Shown: positions 44,027 through 53,574 of the stretch, in pieces
How positions within the stretch are numbered: position 1 is the first letter of the stretch
How the letters are laid out: each line of letters opens with the position of its first letter
Source of the DNA: Paraburkholderia tagetis
Lineage (GTDB): Bacteria; Pseudomonadota; Gammaproteobacteria; Burkholderiales; Burkholderiaceae
Reading direction: 5' to 3'
DNA: 64,000 bases
Assembly (NCBI RefSeq): GCF_022213065.1
Contig: NZ_JAKLJA010000007.1
Location: 1 to 64,000 of the forward strand
The notes under the pieces: model-generated
Databases searched by the model: none
Told to the model about the DNA's origin: nothing
The model's input: only the letters and a program-made list of their open reading frames with translations
Translations under genes and position numbers: made by a program

Positions 44027-44238
44027 GCAACAAGCCCGCGGTCAGCCAAAAATCAGCACGAGCGTTACGACCCCGCGACTCGCGTCATGCGTGCTGGGTG
44101 ACTTCGCTGCGCGATAGATCGGGTTTCCTCCCGTACCTTCCTTACCACGGCATGGCGCGCGGGTTGCGTCCTGCCTTGCGATGCGGCTAACCTTCAGGCA
44201 TCGGCCAGCAAGCAGGCCCATGAGGGAGGATCTCCGCG

Positions 44239-44895
44239 ATGGAAGATTCCAGTGCAACGCTCATGCCCACGTGGCGCGCGAACCTCGCGCTGCTCACGCG
44301 CGAAGTGGGCGCGGTCACGCGGCTCGCGAGGATGATGACGTTTTCCGCGAGCTACATGAAGCTGATCGCTTCGGGGCAGCGCGATTTCAGCGCGGAGTTC
44401 GTGCGCGGCGTGGAGGCCGTCACGGGCTTGCCCGAGGGCTGGATGGACGAGCCGCACGGCGCAGGCGACGTGCCCCAGGAGGCGCGCGATGCGATTGCCG
44501 ACGAAACCCCGCAGGCGCGCTTTCGCGGCACCGCGCATCCGGTGCGCAAGGCGCCGGTGCTGCGCACCGAGCCGATCTTCGGCCATGGCGCGGACGTCCG
44601 GCGCGCGCAGGGCACGGCCGCCCAGGACGCGCAGCGGCGCGTGGCCGGCACGCGCAAGCTTCGGGAGTTGGCCGCGCAAGACGTCCGCAAGCTCGAACGG
44701 CACCTGAGCATGCTGCCGGTGGAGCCGGAGGCGCTGCGCTTGCGCATCGAGGACGTAATCGCCCATGCGGAGTACGACGAGCGCGCGCGTGCCGATATCG
44801 AAGGCCGGCTCGAGCAGATCGAGAAGCATCGCGAGTTGCTGCTGCGTCATATCACGCGTCTTCATGCATTGCTGGCGCGATCGATCGACGACTGA
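44239..44895 (+). CDS. hypothetical HTH-like DNA-binding protein
   Basis: A 218-residue protein. The N-terminal ~65 residues resemble a Cro/C1-type helix-turn-helix (NLALLTREVGAVTRLARMMTFSASYMKLIASGQRDFSAEFV). The middle is basic and poorly conserved, and the C-terminal part (about 135-210) is a predicted coiled coil (LAAQDVRKLERH... RRLEQIEKHRELL). ATG 44239 follows GGGAGGATC. It lies ~210 bp after hutC and is not an enzyme of histidine use. No function is recognised; DNA binding is an inference from the helix pattern. Confidence 0.75.
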   Translation: MEDSSATLMPTWRANLALLTREVGAVTRLARMMTFSASYMKLIASGQRDFSAEFVRGVEAVTGLPEGWMDEPHGAGDVPQEARDAIADETPQARFRGTAHPVRKAPVLRTEPIFGHGADVRRAQGTAAQDAQRRVAGTRKLRELAAQDVRKLERHLSMLPVEPEALRLRIEDVIAHAEYDERARADIEGRLEQIEKHRELLLRHITRLHALLARSIDD

Positions 44896-45071
44896 TTCCG
44901 GTCCGGCTCCGATGGCTTTCCGATAACGATTGGCTCGGCGATTGACCCGGCGATTGACTCGACCGCCGCGACCCGCGCGCGGTGGCGCTCGCAGTGGCGT
45001 TTGCGGGCTGCGCAGCGCTGCGCCAAAAACACCGCGCTCAGGAGCGTTGGCGGCAGCGGCTCAGACCCGCC

Positions 45072-45941
45072 TCAGACCCGCAATTCCGCGAGAATTTGCT
45101 CAGCGAGGAAGTCGCACGTCGGCCGGTTCGAGCGGGCGCTGCGCGCGAGCACCACTTCGAGCTCAGGCAACTCCGGCAGGCCGTGCTGGCGGCCCAGCGT
45201 GACGAAATTTTCGGGCACCGCGCAGCGCGCGAGCGGCGCGACCGCGAGGCCCGCCGCCACCATGCTGCACAGGCCCATCAGACTCGGGCTTTCATAGGAC
45301 GTGCGATAGGCGATCTTTTCGCGTTCGAGTGCGGCAATCGCGTTCGCGCGCGCGACGCTGCCCGCGCTGAAGAGTGCGATGGGTAGCGGCCGCTCGCGCC
45401 AGATCTCCCGGCCGATGGCCGCGCTCGCGCTGGCGGGCGGCCCGGCCCAGACGGTTGGCTCGAAGCGGATGAATTCGCCGGCGAGCTCGCGCGTGCCGGT
45501 CACGCAAGCCAGATCGATCTTGTTGTCCTTCACGAGCGGTGCGAGTGCGCTGCTCGGCAGCCCCACCACCTGAATCTCCACTTTCGGCCAGTTCGCCGAG
45601 AACTTGCGCAGTACGGGCGGCAGCAGCGACGACGCATAGTCGTCGGGCATGCCGATCGACACACGGCCCTTGACCTCGGGGTGCGCGAGCGAGGCCCATG
45701 CCTCGTCGCGCAGGGCGAGCATGCGCCGTGCATAGGCAATCAGCGTGTGGCCGTCCGGCGTGGGCGTGACATTGCGCGGCGCGCGAATGAAGAGCGGTTT
45801 GCCTAGCGTGTCTTCCAGCGCGCGGATCTGCATGGAAAGCGCCGCCTGCGAGCGGTGCACGAGCGCCGCGCCGCGCACGAAGCTGCCGGCATCGGCCACG
45901 GCTACGACCATGGCGAGGACGTCGAAATCGAGGGTCTTCAT
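45072..45941 (-). CDS. LysR-family transcriptional regulator
   Basis: A 289-residue LysR regulator. The helix-turn-helix is at about residues 15-60 (GSFVRGAALVHRSQAALSMQIR). The effector domain covers the remainder. It is divergent from a type Ic aminotransferase gene (177 bp apart) and is likely its regulator or one sharing the same signal. The start ATG 45941 (MKTLDFDVLAMV) is standard. No obvious operator was found in the gap, although an A/T-rich stretch near 45985-46005 may be a promoter. Confidence 0.92.
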   Translation of the reverse strand: MKTLDFDVLAMVVAVADAGSFVRGAALVHRSQAALSMQIRALEDTLGKPLFIRAPRNVTPTPDGHTLIAYARRMLALRDEAWASLAHPEVKGRVSIGMPDDYASSLLPPVLRKFSANWPKVEIQVVGLPSSALAPLVKDNKIDLACVTGTRELAGEFIRFEPTVWAGPPASASAAIGREIWRERPLPIALFSAGSVARANAIAALEREKIAYRTSYESPSLMGLCSMVAAGLAVAPLARCAVPENFVTLGRQHGLPELPELEVVLARSARSNRPTCDFLAEQILAELRV

Positions 45942-46117
45942 GGGTATCGGATGCGCATCATGGCATCAGAAAAACTGATCGAAACGTTCAATATAACGCG
46001 TTTGTCTGAACATGGTGACGCTCGTATGCTGGTCCGGACGACGCGTCTTGTGCTGCCGCTCGCGTCGCTCTCACGGCCACTCTCACGCTCTCTTACGCTT
46101 TCATGCCGGGAAAAACC

Positions 46118-47401
46118 ATGTCGATGAATCTGGATGTTGCGTCTGTTGATTTGAACTACGAACGATTCCGGCAACTGCGGATGCGTCTCGACATGTCGCG
46201 CGGCAAGCCCTCGCCGGAGCAGCTCGATCTCTCGCAGGGGCTGTTCGACGCGGCGCTCGATGAGGGCTATCGCGCGCGTGACGGTTTCGATTGCCGCAAC
46301 TATGGCCTCGCGTCGGGTTTGCCCGAGGCGCGCGAGCTGGGCGCCGAACTGCTGGAGGTGCCGGCGGCGCAGGTGATCGCGGGCGGCAATTCGAGCCTCG
46401 AACTCATGCACGACGCGCTCGCGTTCGCGCTGCTCCACGGCGTGCCGGTGGGCGAGGCAAAGGGTCAGGGCGAGGGCCGCAGTGCACCGTGGCGCGCGCA
46501 GGGCGCGATTGCCTTCCTGTGCCCGTCGCCGGGCTACGACCGGCACTTCGCGATCTGCGAGGCGCTGGGCGTGCGCATGATCGCCGTGCCCATGCGCGAG
46601 GACGGTCCCGACATGGACGCCGTGGAGGCGCTCGTGCGCGAAGACGCATCGGTGAAGGGCATGTGGTGCATGCCGCTCTACAGCAATCCCACGGGCGCCA
46701 TCTACGCGGACGAGGTGGTGCGCAGGCTCGCCGCCATGCCCGCCGCCGCGCCCGATTTCCGCCTCTTCTGGGACGACGCCTACCGCTTTCACCATCTCAC
46801 CGACGAGCGCCACGCGACGCCCGACGTGATCGAGGCGTGCGCGGCGGCGGGGCATGCGGAGCGCGTGCTCATGTTCGCCTCGCTCTCGAAGGTGACGTTC
46901 GCGGGCGGCGCGCTCGCATGGCTCGCCGCGTCGCCGCGCAATGTGGCGTGGTGGCAGCGCTGCGCGGCGGTGCGCACGATCGGCCCGGACAAGCTCAACC
47001 AGTTGCGCCACGTGCGTTTCGTGCGCGACCGCGCGGCGCTCGAAGCGTTGATGGCGCGTCATCGCGCGCTGCTCGCGCCGAAGTTCGCCGCCGTGGACGA
47101 GGTGTTCCGCGCGCGTCTCGCTCACGTGCCGCAGGTGCGCTGGAACGTGCCGCGCGGCGGCTACTTCACCAGCCTCTACGCGCCGCCGGGCTGCGCGCGG
47201 CGCACCGTCGAGCTTGCCGGCGAGGCCGGGCTCGTGCTGACGCCCGCAGGCGCGGCGTTCCCTTATGGCGTCGATTCCGAGGACAGCCATCTGCGCATCG
47301 CGCCTTCGTTTCCGGCGCTGGAGGAGGTGCGGCTCGCGGCCGAGGGGATCGCGGTGTCGCTGCTGCGCGCGCTCGAAGAGCGCGGGATGAGTGTGAGGTG
47401 A
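46118..47401 (+). CDS. PLP-dependent aminotransferase, type Ic aspartate aminotransferase-like
   Basis: A 427-residue fold-type-I aminotransferase. The N-terminal SRGKPSPEQLDLSQGLFD motif is the mark of the type Ic aspartate aminotransferases of the MocR-related family. The PLP-binding Lys is in FASLSKVTFAGGA (about 258). A conserved C-terminal HLRIAPSFPALEEV is present. ATG 46118 or ATG 46124 are possible starts; 46103 is a less likely one. It is divergent from the LysR gene. The substrate amino acid is not certain; aspartate is plausible. Confidence 0.92.
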   Translation: MSMNLDVASVDLNYERFRQLRMRLDMSRGKPSPEQLDLSQGLFDAALDEGYRARDGFDCRNYGLASGLPEARELGAELLEVPAAQVIAGGNSSLELMHDALAFALLHGVPVGEAKGQGEGRSAPWRAQGAIAFLCPSPGYDRHFAICEALGVRMIAVPMREDGPDMDAVEALVREDASVKGMWCMPLYSNPTGAIYADEVVRRLAAMPAAAPDFRLFWDDAYRFHHLTDERHATPDVIEACAAAGHAERVLMFASLSKVTFAGGALAWLAASPRNVAWWQRCAAVRTIGPDKLNQLRHVRFVRDRAALEALMARHRALLAPKFAAVDEVFRARLAHVPQVRWNVPRGGYFTSLYAPPGCARRTVELAGEAGLVLTPAGAAFPYGVDSEDSHLRIAPSFPALEEVRLAAEGIAVSLLRALEERGMSVR

Positions 47402-47494
47402 GCGCCGGATGAGCCTGGAGCAGGCGCGAAGTAAGCACGGTGTAAGCGCGCCCTGGCCGGCGGGCTGCCGCATACACGCGTAGCTGCACCGCGC

Positions 47495-47908
47495 TTGCGC
47501 TCCGGCATGCGGCGAAACGATGTGCTACAACAAAAGTTCCATCGTCCACATGGGGGCGACGTGTCTGCTCTCGCCACGGGTTTGCAACGCGCCATAGCGC
47601 AACGCGCGCGCGAGGCCACGGCATGTCCGCCCGTTGCGCACACGCTCGCGACGGGCCCCGGCTGGAGGGCCGACGACGTCGTCTGTACGCTCGGCCCCGC
47701 CGTGCAAGGCGGCGAGAAGATCGTCGACATTGCATTGGCGAGCGGTTTCAACGATCTGTCCAATTTCAACGCGGCGTTTCGCGCGGAGTTCGGTGCGAGT
47801 CCGCGCGCGTGGCGCGATGCGGTGTGCGCACGCCAACTCGCGGCGACTTCCTGGCAGCGTGCGACGAAACCGGCGCGCGTGGCGTGTGCAGACCAGGCCG
47901 TCGAGTAG
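47495..47908 (+). pseudogene. remnant of AraC-family regulator (C-terminal HTH only)
   Basis: A fragment with the C-terminal AraC helix-turn-helix near its end: EKIVDIALASGFNDLSNFNAAF followed by RAEFGASPRAWRDA. The sensing domain and first HTH of a full AraC protein (about 280-330 aa) are missing, and upstream residues have no family pattern. No good start codon or SD is visible. It is best read as a decayed gene. Frameshifts are possible in 47495-47700. Confidence 0.65.
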
Positions 47909-48028
47909 ACATCGTGCGTGAAGCGATCTGGCCAATGTGTTTGGCCAACGCGTGTGGCCAATGCGTGCAGCAACGTCGCACAGCAACTGTGGGGCATGCA
48001 GAAAGCGATGAGGGGAGTGGCGCGAAGC

Positions 48029-50113
48029 ATGAGAGAGCGCGTTAAGCGCGGCGCCGCCGCGCTCGCAGGAGGCAGCGCATTGGCGCTTGCGTTGGCGTTC
48101 GCCATCCCATGTGCACACGCGCAGCCATCTTCGGCGGACCAAACCCAAGCTCAGGCTCAGGACCAGGCCCAGGCCCAGACAAGTGCCGGCTCGTCAGATC
48201 TCCCGGATGCCCAGGATCTCGCCGACCAGCCGCCTGCCACGCTGGAGCGCGACGTTCATCTATTCGTCGTGCAGAAAGACGGCTCGATCGAGGAGCACGA
48301 CGACTCGACGATACGCGCCAATACCACCGCAGGCGTCGACGCCGTGGCGCAGCGCTACGTCTGGTTCAATAAGGATATCGAAACGATAACAGCGCTCGCG
48401 GCGCAGACCGTCGATCCGGACGGCACGGCGCACGAAGTCGGGCGAGGCGCCATCCGCGATGTTCAGGAGCCGCGCTCGGCGGGCGCGCCCACCTTCGAGG
48501 ACGGCGTGCTGCGCACGGTGATCTTCCCGGGCGTGCAGCCGGGCGCGCGCGTGCGCCTCGTCTGGGCGAAGCGCCGCGCGAAGGCGCTGCAAGCGGGCAC
48601 GTTCTCGTACTTCGCACAGCCGCCGGGCGAGCCGGTCGAGCTTCAGCGGCTCGTCTTCGATCTGCCGGCGGACTTGCCGCTTTATGTCGATGCGCGCGGC
48701 TATACCGCGCTCGCGACCGTGACTGCGAATGGCCGCACGCGCTACGCCTTCGAGTATCGCCATGGCCCTTACGCACCGCTGGAGCCGGGCGCGGTGGCGC
48801 GCGCGAACTGGGGCGCGCGCCTCATGGTGACGACCGTGCCCGACTATGCGGCCTTCGCGGCGCGCTACCGCGAGGCTGCCGCCGATCCCACGGCGACCGA
48901 TCCGTCCATCGCGGCCTTCGCGCGCGCGCTCACGGCGGGGCTTGCCGATCCGCGCGAGAAGGCCGCACGCATCTACGACTGGATGCGCCTGAATATCCGC
49001 TACGTGGCGCTGTTTCTGGGCGAGACCGAAGCGGCCCCGCACCGCGCGGTGGACATCCTGCGCGACCGCTACGGCGACTGCAAGGACCATGTCGCGCTTT
49101 TCACGGCGCTGCTCGCGGCGGTGGGCATCCGCGCCGAAGCGGCGCTGCTGAACCTCGGCCCCGTCTATGCGTTGCCATCGGTGCCGGGCTACGGCGTGGA
49201 GGCGATCAATCATGTGATCGCGTGGCTACCCGACCTCGATCTTTTCGCCGATACCTCGTCGGGCGGCGTGGCGTTCGGCTATCTGCCCGCAGGCGTGATG
49301 GACCGCCCGGCGCTGCTCGTCGACGACGGCGTGCTCGTGCGCACGCCCGCCACGCTGCCGCGCGAGCGCACCGCGCGGCTCGAAATCGACGTGAGGGCCG
49401 ATGGTGGCGCTGCTTACCGCTATCGTGTGGAGGACTCGGGCGCGGGTGCCGAGCCCGAGCGCAATACGTTGCGCCGCGCGACGCGTCGCGAGGCGCAGCA
49501 GATCGCCTTGCAGCGTCTGCGTCAGACGGGCCTCGCAGGCACGGCGCACCTCTCGACTGGCGCGCTCGATGCAACGGACGGGCCGTTCGCCACCACGACC
49601 ACCGGCACGCTCGAGCATGTCGTCTGGCCCGACGGCACGACGGCGCTGCCCGCCTTGAGCAGCTTCTCGGGCGGTATCGCCTCGCAGCTCGACGCGTGGC
49701 TCGCTGTGCCGCGGCGCACGCAACCGTGGGCCTGTGTGGGCGGCGATTTCGAAGAGCACGCACAAATCGTGCTGCCAGCGTTCGCGCGCGTGACCGACCT
49801 GCCGCGTGATACGTCTGCGAGCGCGTCTGCAGGTACGCCTTCGGGCGGGGCGTCAAGCATGTCCCCAAGCGTGTCCCCGAGCGCGTCCTCAACGACGCTC
49901 GCGGGCGACGCGCAGCTCGAGTATGCATCGCACTATGTGTTTGATCCGGCGTCGCACACGGTACAGGTTTCGCGCAGGCTCTCCGCGCATTTCGGGCGGC
50001 AGATGTGCTCGCCGGACCAGTTCGCGCAGATGCGCGACGCGCTCGTGCGCATGCAGCGCGATACGCATGCCCAGATCGTTGTGCGCGCAACTGGTGCGAG
50101 ACCGGGCCGGTGA
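48029..50113 (+). CDS. exported DUF3857 / transglutaminase-like protein
   Basis: A 694-residue exported protein. The signal peptide is about 1-31 (ALALALAFAIPCAHAQ). A Gln/Ala-rich repeat follows (about 35-52), then a DUF3857 domain (about 75-230), then a transglutaminase-like domain with RYGDCKDHVALF (about 348; Cys) and AINHVIAWLPDLDLFADT (His and Asp). These are the expected triad positions. A Ser/Pro linker lies near residues 597-625. Other Met codons upstream at 47996 and 48008 are possible; 48029 is chosen because it gives a normal signal peptide. The function may be periplasmic, but the substrate is not known. Confidence 0.85.
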   Translation: MRERVKRGAAALAGGSALALALAFAIPCAHAQPSSADQTQAQAQDQAQAQTSAGSSDLPDAQDLADQPPATLERDVHLFVVQKDGSIEEHDDSTIRANTTAGVDAVAQRYVWFNKDIETITALAAQTVDPDGTAHEVGRGAIRDVQEPRSAGAPTFEDGVLRTVIFPGVQPGARVRLVWAKRRAKALQAGTFSYFAQPPGEPVELQRLVFDLPADLPLYVDARGYTALATVTANGRTRYAFEYRHGPYAPLEPGAVARANWGARLMVTTVPDYAAFAARYREAAADPTATDPSIAAFARALTAGLADPREKAARIYDWMRLNIRYVALFLGETEAAPHRAVDILRDRYGDCKDHVALFTALLAAVGIRAEAALLNLGPVYALPSVPGYGVEAINHVIAWLPDLDLFADTSSGGVAFGYLPAGVMDRPALLVDDGVLVRTPATLPRERTARLEIDVRADGGAAYRYRVEDSGAGAEPERNTLRRATRREAQQIALQRLRQTGLAGTAHLSTGALDATDGPFATTTTGTLEHVVWPDGTTALPALSSFSGGIASQLDAWLAVPRRTQPWACVGGDFEEHAQIVLPAFARVTDLPRDTSASASAGTPSGGASSMSPSVSPSASSTTLAGDAQLEYASHYVFDPASHTVQVSRRLSAHFGRQMCSPDQFAQMRDALVRMQRDTHAQIVVRATGARPGR

Positions 50114-50200
50114 ATCCATGCGATGAATTCAGGCGTGTGAAGTAAAAGCAGACGTGAGCGGAGAAGCGTGAGTGCAAGCTGGCTTCAGCGCGCCGCGCGT

Positions 50201-50662
50201 TCAGCGCTCTGCTTGCATGGCAAGCAGCGTTTCGCGCAGGCGCACGAGCGGCGCCATGGTGTCTTCGCTCGCCCAGCCTTCGAGGTCGTCGAGCGCGCGG
50301 TTGCAGCCGTCGAGCACGACGTCCAGGTCGACGGGCACGCCGTTGGCCAGCGCGAAGCGCACGCTCGCCTCGAAGCGCTCGCAGTCATCGTCGCCATAGG
50401 CGATGTCGAGGTTGTCGGCGATGGTCTGCGCGATGTCGCTGCGCTGGCGGTCTTCTTCGTCGACGAAGTCGATGATGCCGCGCGCCACTTCGGGCGCATG
50501 GTAGAGCGCGATGTCGAGCCACTGGGCGGCGTCGAAATCGGCTTCATGGCTTTGCTCTTCGAAGTATTCGATCGCTTCCTGCTCGTGCGTCTCGCCGGCG
50601 TCGACGGCAAGGCAAAGCTGTTCGAAATACTCTTCCTGTTCACTGCGGATAGGGTGGGACAT
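50201..50662 (-). CDS. conserved acidic hypothetical protein
   Basis: A 153-residue very acidic protein (EQEEYFEQL, DFVDEEDRQRSD, YGDDDCERFE) with predicted all-helical fold. No family is recognised. It is convergent with the DUF3857 gene and starts 145 bp from pdxY on the same strand. ATG 50662 is in frame with good codon use; a mild SD (AGTGAAGAG) precedes. Presumably cytosolic. Confidence 0.75.
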   Translation of the reverse strand: MSHPIRSEQEEYFEQLCLAVDAGETHEQEAIEYFEEQSHEADFDAAQWLDIALYHAPEVARGIIDFVDEEDRQRSDIAQTIADNLDIAYGDDDCERFEASVRFALANGVPVDLDVVLDGCNRALDDLEGWASEDTMAPLVRLRETLLAMQAER

Positions 50663-50806
50663 CGGTCAATCTCTTCACTAACGGAGGGCGCTGCGCCCCA
50701 GTACCCAAGTACCCAGGCATCCGGGCGCGCAATAGCGCGTGGCGCATGCGGCTCGCATTATAGGCTGTGCGTTTGTTCAGCCAGTGCATGCACCCGGGCC
50801 ACGCCC

Positions 50807-51694
50807 TCAACCCATGTCGATGGCCCAGGCGTCGAACCATTCGCGCGGGCGCGCGATCTGGTCCTGCGCCGCGACGATTTCGAGCTCGTAGCGCCCCGCG
50901 TCGTAGGTGGTCTTCACCACGGCGTTCACGGCGGCGAGCGTGTGCTCGAAGGCGGGCCGCAGCGCGTCGCCGTTCATCAGGCGCGCGACGAAGATGGCGC
51001 TCGTGATGTCGCCCACGCCCACGGGCTGGCGCGCGAAGTGATAGAGCGGGCGCTGGCCGAGCCACGCCTCGCGCTCGCTCACGACGAGCATGTTGAAGGT
51101 GTCGGCCGGGCTGTTGCGGTCGAGCAGATGCTTTACGAGAATGAGCTTCGGCCCGCGCTGCAGCAGTTCGCGGCAGGCGTCGACGGCCTCTTCGGCGGTC
51201 TCGATCTCGCGCCCGACGAGCCGCTGCAGTTCGCTGTGATTCGGCATCAATGCATCGGCCACTTCAGGCATGTGCCGAACCAGAAACTCCTGAATGCCGG
51301 GCTCGACCTTGCAGCCGCCACCCTTGCCACTGCCGCTATTGTTGAGCGAGCCCATCACCGGGTCGCAGAAGTAGCGTGCCTGCGGGTTGGCGGCCTTCAC
51401 GGCACGCACCACGTCGATCACGGCTTGGGCCTGCTCGGGCGCGCCGAGGTAGCCGGAGAGCACGGCGTCGCAGCGCGGCAGCACGCCGATCGCGCCAATG
51501 CCTTCGACGAGCTCCACCATCTGCTCGGCGTCGATCGCGCTGCCGGTCCAGTGGCCGTATTGCGTGTGATTCGAAAACTGCACGGTATTGAGCGGCCATA
51601 CATTCACGCCGAGACGGCGCATCGGGAACACAGCGGCGCTGTTGCCCGCATGACCGAACACGACCTGTGACTGGATGCTCAAAACGTTTTTCAT
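50807..51694 (-). CDS. pdxY: pyridoxal kinase PdxY
   Basis: A 295-residue salvage enzyme that phosphorylates pyridoxal to PLP. It begins [20 protein letters not shown], with the substrate-site [17 protein letters not shown] at residues 14-30, and contains [13 protein letters not shown] and a C-terminal [14 protein letters not shown] with the catalytic Asp. It belongs to the ribokinase superfamily. Start ATG 51694 is conserved in the family; 51736 is a non-conserved extension. It follows divergently located or unrelated genes; no operon is obvious. Confidence 0.97.
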   Translation of the reverse strand: MKNVLSIQSQVVFGHAGNSAAVFPMRRLGVNVWPLNTVQFSNHTQYGHWTGSAIDAEQMVELVEGIGAIGVLPRCDAVLSGYLGAPEQAQAVIDVVRAVKAANPQARYFCDPVMGSLNNSGSGKGGGCKVEPGIQEFLVRHMPEVADALMPNHSELQRLVGREIETAEEAVDACRELLQRGPKLILVKHLLDRNSPADTFNMLVVSEREAWLGQRPLYHFARQPVGVGDITSAIFVARLMNGDALRPAFEHTLAAVNAVVKTTYDAGRYELEIVAAQDQIARPREWFDAWAIDMG

Positions 51695-51859
51695 GGGGAA
51701 TCTGTGCGGGGCGCGAGAATTCGCGCGGTGCAGCAACGATAACCGAATTCGCCGCGCCCAGTCGATGACCGGTGCGCGTAGTGTTGCGTGCAGCCGTCTC
51801 GCTGGCCGCGATCCGTTGCGCGAAGTGCACGCGCTTCAGGTCAACTTGCAGGCCAATTT

Positions 51860-53404
51860 TCAGGCCAGTTCGCGATAAAGCGCCATGTAGCGTTGTGCCG
51901 ATGCGGCCCAGCCGAAGTCCTGCTGCATGCCGCGCGCGCGCGTCTGGCGCCAGTCGCGGCTGCGTGCGTGGAGCGCGAAGGCGCGGCGGATCGCGGCAAC
52001 GAGCGCGTCGGGCTCGAAGCGCTCGAAGACGAAACCGGTGGCGAGCCCGTCGGCGAGATTCTCGAGCGAAGTGTCAACCACGGTGTCGGCGAGACCGCCC
52101 ACGCGATGCACGAGCGGCAGCGCGCCGTAGGCGAGCGCGTAGAGCTGCGTGAGTCCGCACGGCTCGAAGCGCGAGGGCACCACCATGACGTCGGCGCCCG
52201 CGACGATCGCGTGCGCGAGCGTCTCGTCGAAGCCGAGCTCGACCGCCACGGCGTCGGGATGCTGATGTGCCGCGCGCGTGAAGCCCTGTTCGAGGCTCGC
52301 GTCGCCGGTGCCGAGCACGACCAGTTGGCCGCCGCGCGCGACGATCTCGGGCAGCGCGCCGAGCAGCAGGTCGAGGCCTTTTTGCTCGGTGAGGCGGCTC
52401 ACCACCCCGAACACGGGCGCGTCGTGCCGCTGCGCGAGCTTCAGGCGCGCCTGCAGCGCCGTCTTGCAGCGCAGCTTGCCGCTCATGCGCGCAGCCGAGT
52501 AATACGCGGCGATGGCATCGTCATGAGCCGGATTCCAGATCGCATAGTCGACGCCGTTCAGGATGCCCACGAGATCGTGCGCGCGGCCCTTGAGCAGCGC
52601 TTCGAGGCCGCAGCCCTGGGCGACGGTCTGGATCTCGCGCGCGTAGGTCGGGCTCACCGTCGTGATCTTGTCGGCGAAATAGAGGCCGGCTTTCAGAAAT
52701 GAAAGCTGACCGTAGAACTCCACGCCGTGCATGTCGAAGAAGTCGGCGGGCAGGCCCAGCATGTCGAACTGCTGCGCCGGAAAAATGCCTTGATAGGCGA
52801 GGTTGTGGATCGTGAAGACGGTGCGCGTGCGCAGTGAGTCGAAGCGTGAGTCGAAGCGCGAGTCGGCCAGCGCGGCGGATAGCGGGCCGGCAGATGGCGG
52901 AGTGGAGTGCGGACCGGCGTGGCCGCGCTCGCGCGCCGCGGCGTGCAGGTAGGCCGCAGCGAGCCCCGCGTGCCAGTCGTGCGCGTGCACGATGCGCGGC
53001 GCCCAGTCCGGATCGGCGTGCTGCGCGAGCTGCGCGGCCGCCCAGCCGAGCAGTGCGAAGCGCTGGGCGTTGTCGCCATAGGGCACCTGCTCGGCGTCGA
53101 GGTACGGGTTGCCTGGCCGCGAGTAGAGCGCATCGGCGCGGATCATGTAGACAGGCACGCCGCTGCCCGGTAGACGGCCGAGCTCGAGCGACGCCTCGGG
53201 CGCGCCGAACGTGCGCGAGAGGCGCGCGACCGGCCGCAGATCGGCGAGTCCGGCGGCCACGCTCGTGAAGCCCGGCAGCAGGACGCGCGCATCGGCGCCT
53301 TGCTCGATCAGCGCGGCGGGCAGGGCGGCGGTGACATCGGCGAGACCGCCGGTCTTCAGCAGCGGATAGAGTTCGCTGGCTACGTGCAGGACGCGGATCG
53401 TCAT
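51860..53404 (-). CDS. glgA: glycogen synthase GlgA
   Basis: A 514-residue ADP-glucose glucosyltransferase (GT5) that extends alpha-1,4-glucan chains. The ADP-glucose site KTGGLADV is near residue 17-24; RLTEQKGLDLL and SRFEPCGLTQLYALAYG follow in the C-terminal half. An insertion at about 180-195 (DSRFDSRFDS) comes from a 12-bp duplication in the DNA (52834-52866). ATG 53404 has AAGGA as SD. It lies downstream of glgC, 171 bp apart, and both genes are on the minus strand, so they form one unit for glycogen synthesis. Confidence 0.97.
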   Translation of the reverse strand: MTIRVLHVASELYPLLKTGGLADVTAALPAALIEQGADARVLLPGFTSVAAGLADLRPVARLSRTFGAPEASLELGRLPGSGVPVYMIRADALYSRPGNPYLDAEQVPYGDNAQRFALLGWAAAQLAQHADPDWAPRIVHAHDWHAGLAAAYLHAAARERGHAGPHSTPPSAGPLSAALADSRFDSRFDSLRTRTVFTIHNLAYQGIFPAQQFDMLGLPADFFDMHGVEFYGQLSFLKAGLYFADKITTVSPTYAREIQTVAQGCGLEALLKGRAHDLVGILNGVDYAIWNPAHDDAIAAYYSAARMSGKLRCKTALQARLKLAQRHDAPVFGVVSRLTEQKGLDLLLGALPEIVARGGQLVVLGTGDASLEQGFTRAAHQHPDAVAVELGFDETLAHAIVAGADVMVVPSRFEPCGLTQLYALAYGALPLVHRVGGLADTVVDTSLENLADGLATGFVFERFEPDALVAAIRRAFALHARSRDWRQTRARGMQQDFGWAASAQRYMALYRELA

Positions 53405-53574
53405 CGGGCTCGGTCCTTTTCTGACTGCGCGGCTGGTTGTGGTGGGTCGTGCTTGTTTGCGGTTGTGTGTGCTCGTTTGCGGTTGGTAGTGGTTGGTGGT
53501 GGTTGTCCGCCGTGGTTCGCGATGGTTCTCGATGGTTAGCGGTGATTTGCCGGTGCCACTATGCTGTCGGCCGC
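53405..53574. repeat. TTGCGGTTG-type repeats between glgC and glgA
   Basis: The 170-bp gap is filled by loose repeats of GGTTGTGGT, TTTGCGGTT and GATGGTT (53440-53560). They form no stable hairpin that I can identify. They resemble other short tandem expansions in this window. Confidence 0.6.
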
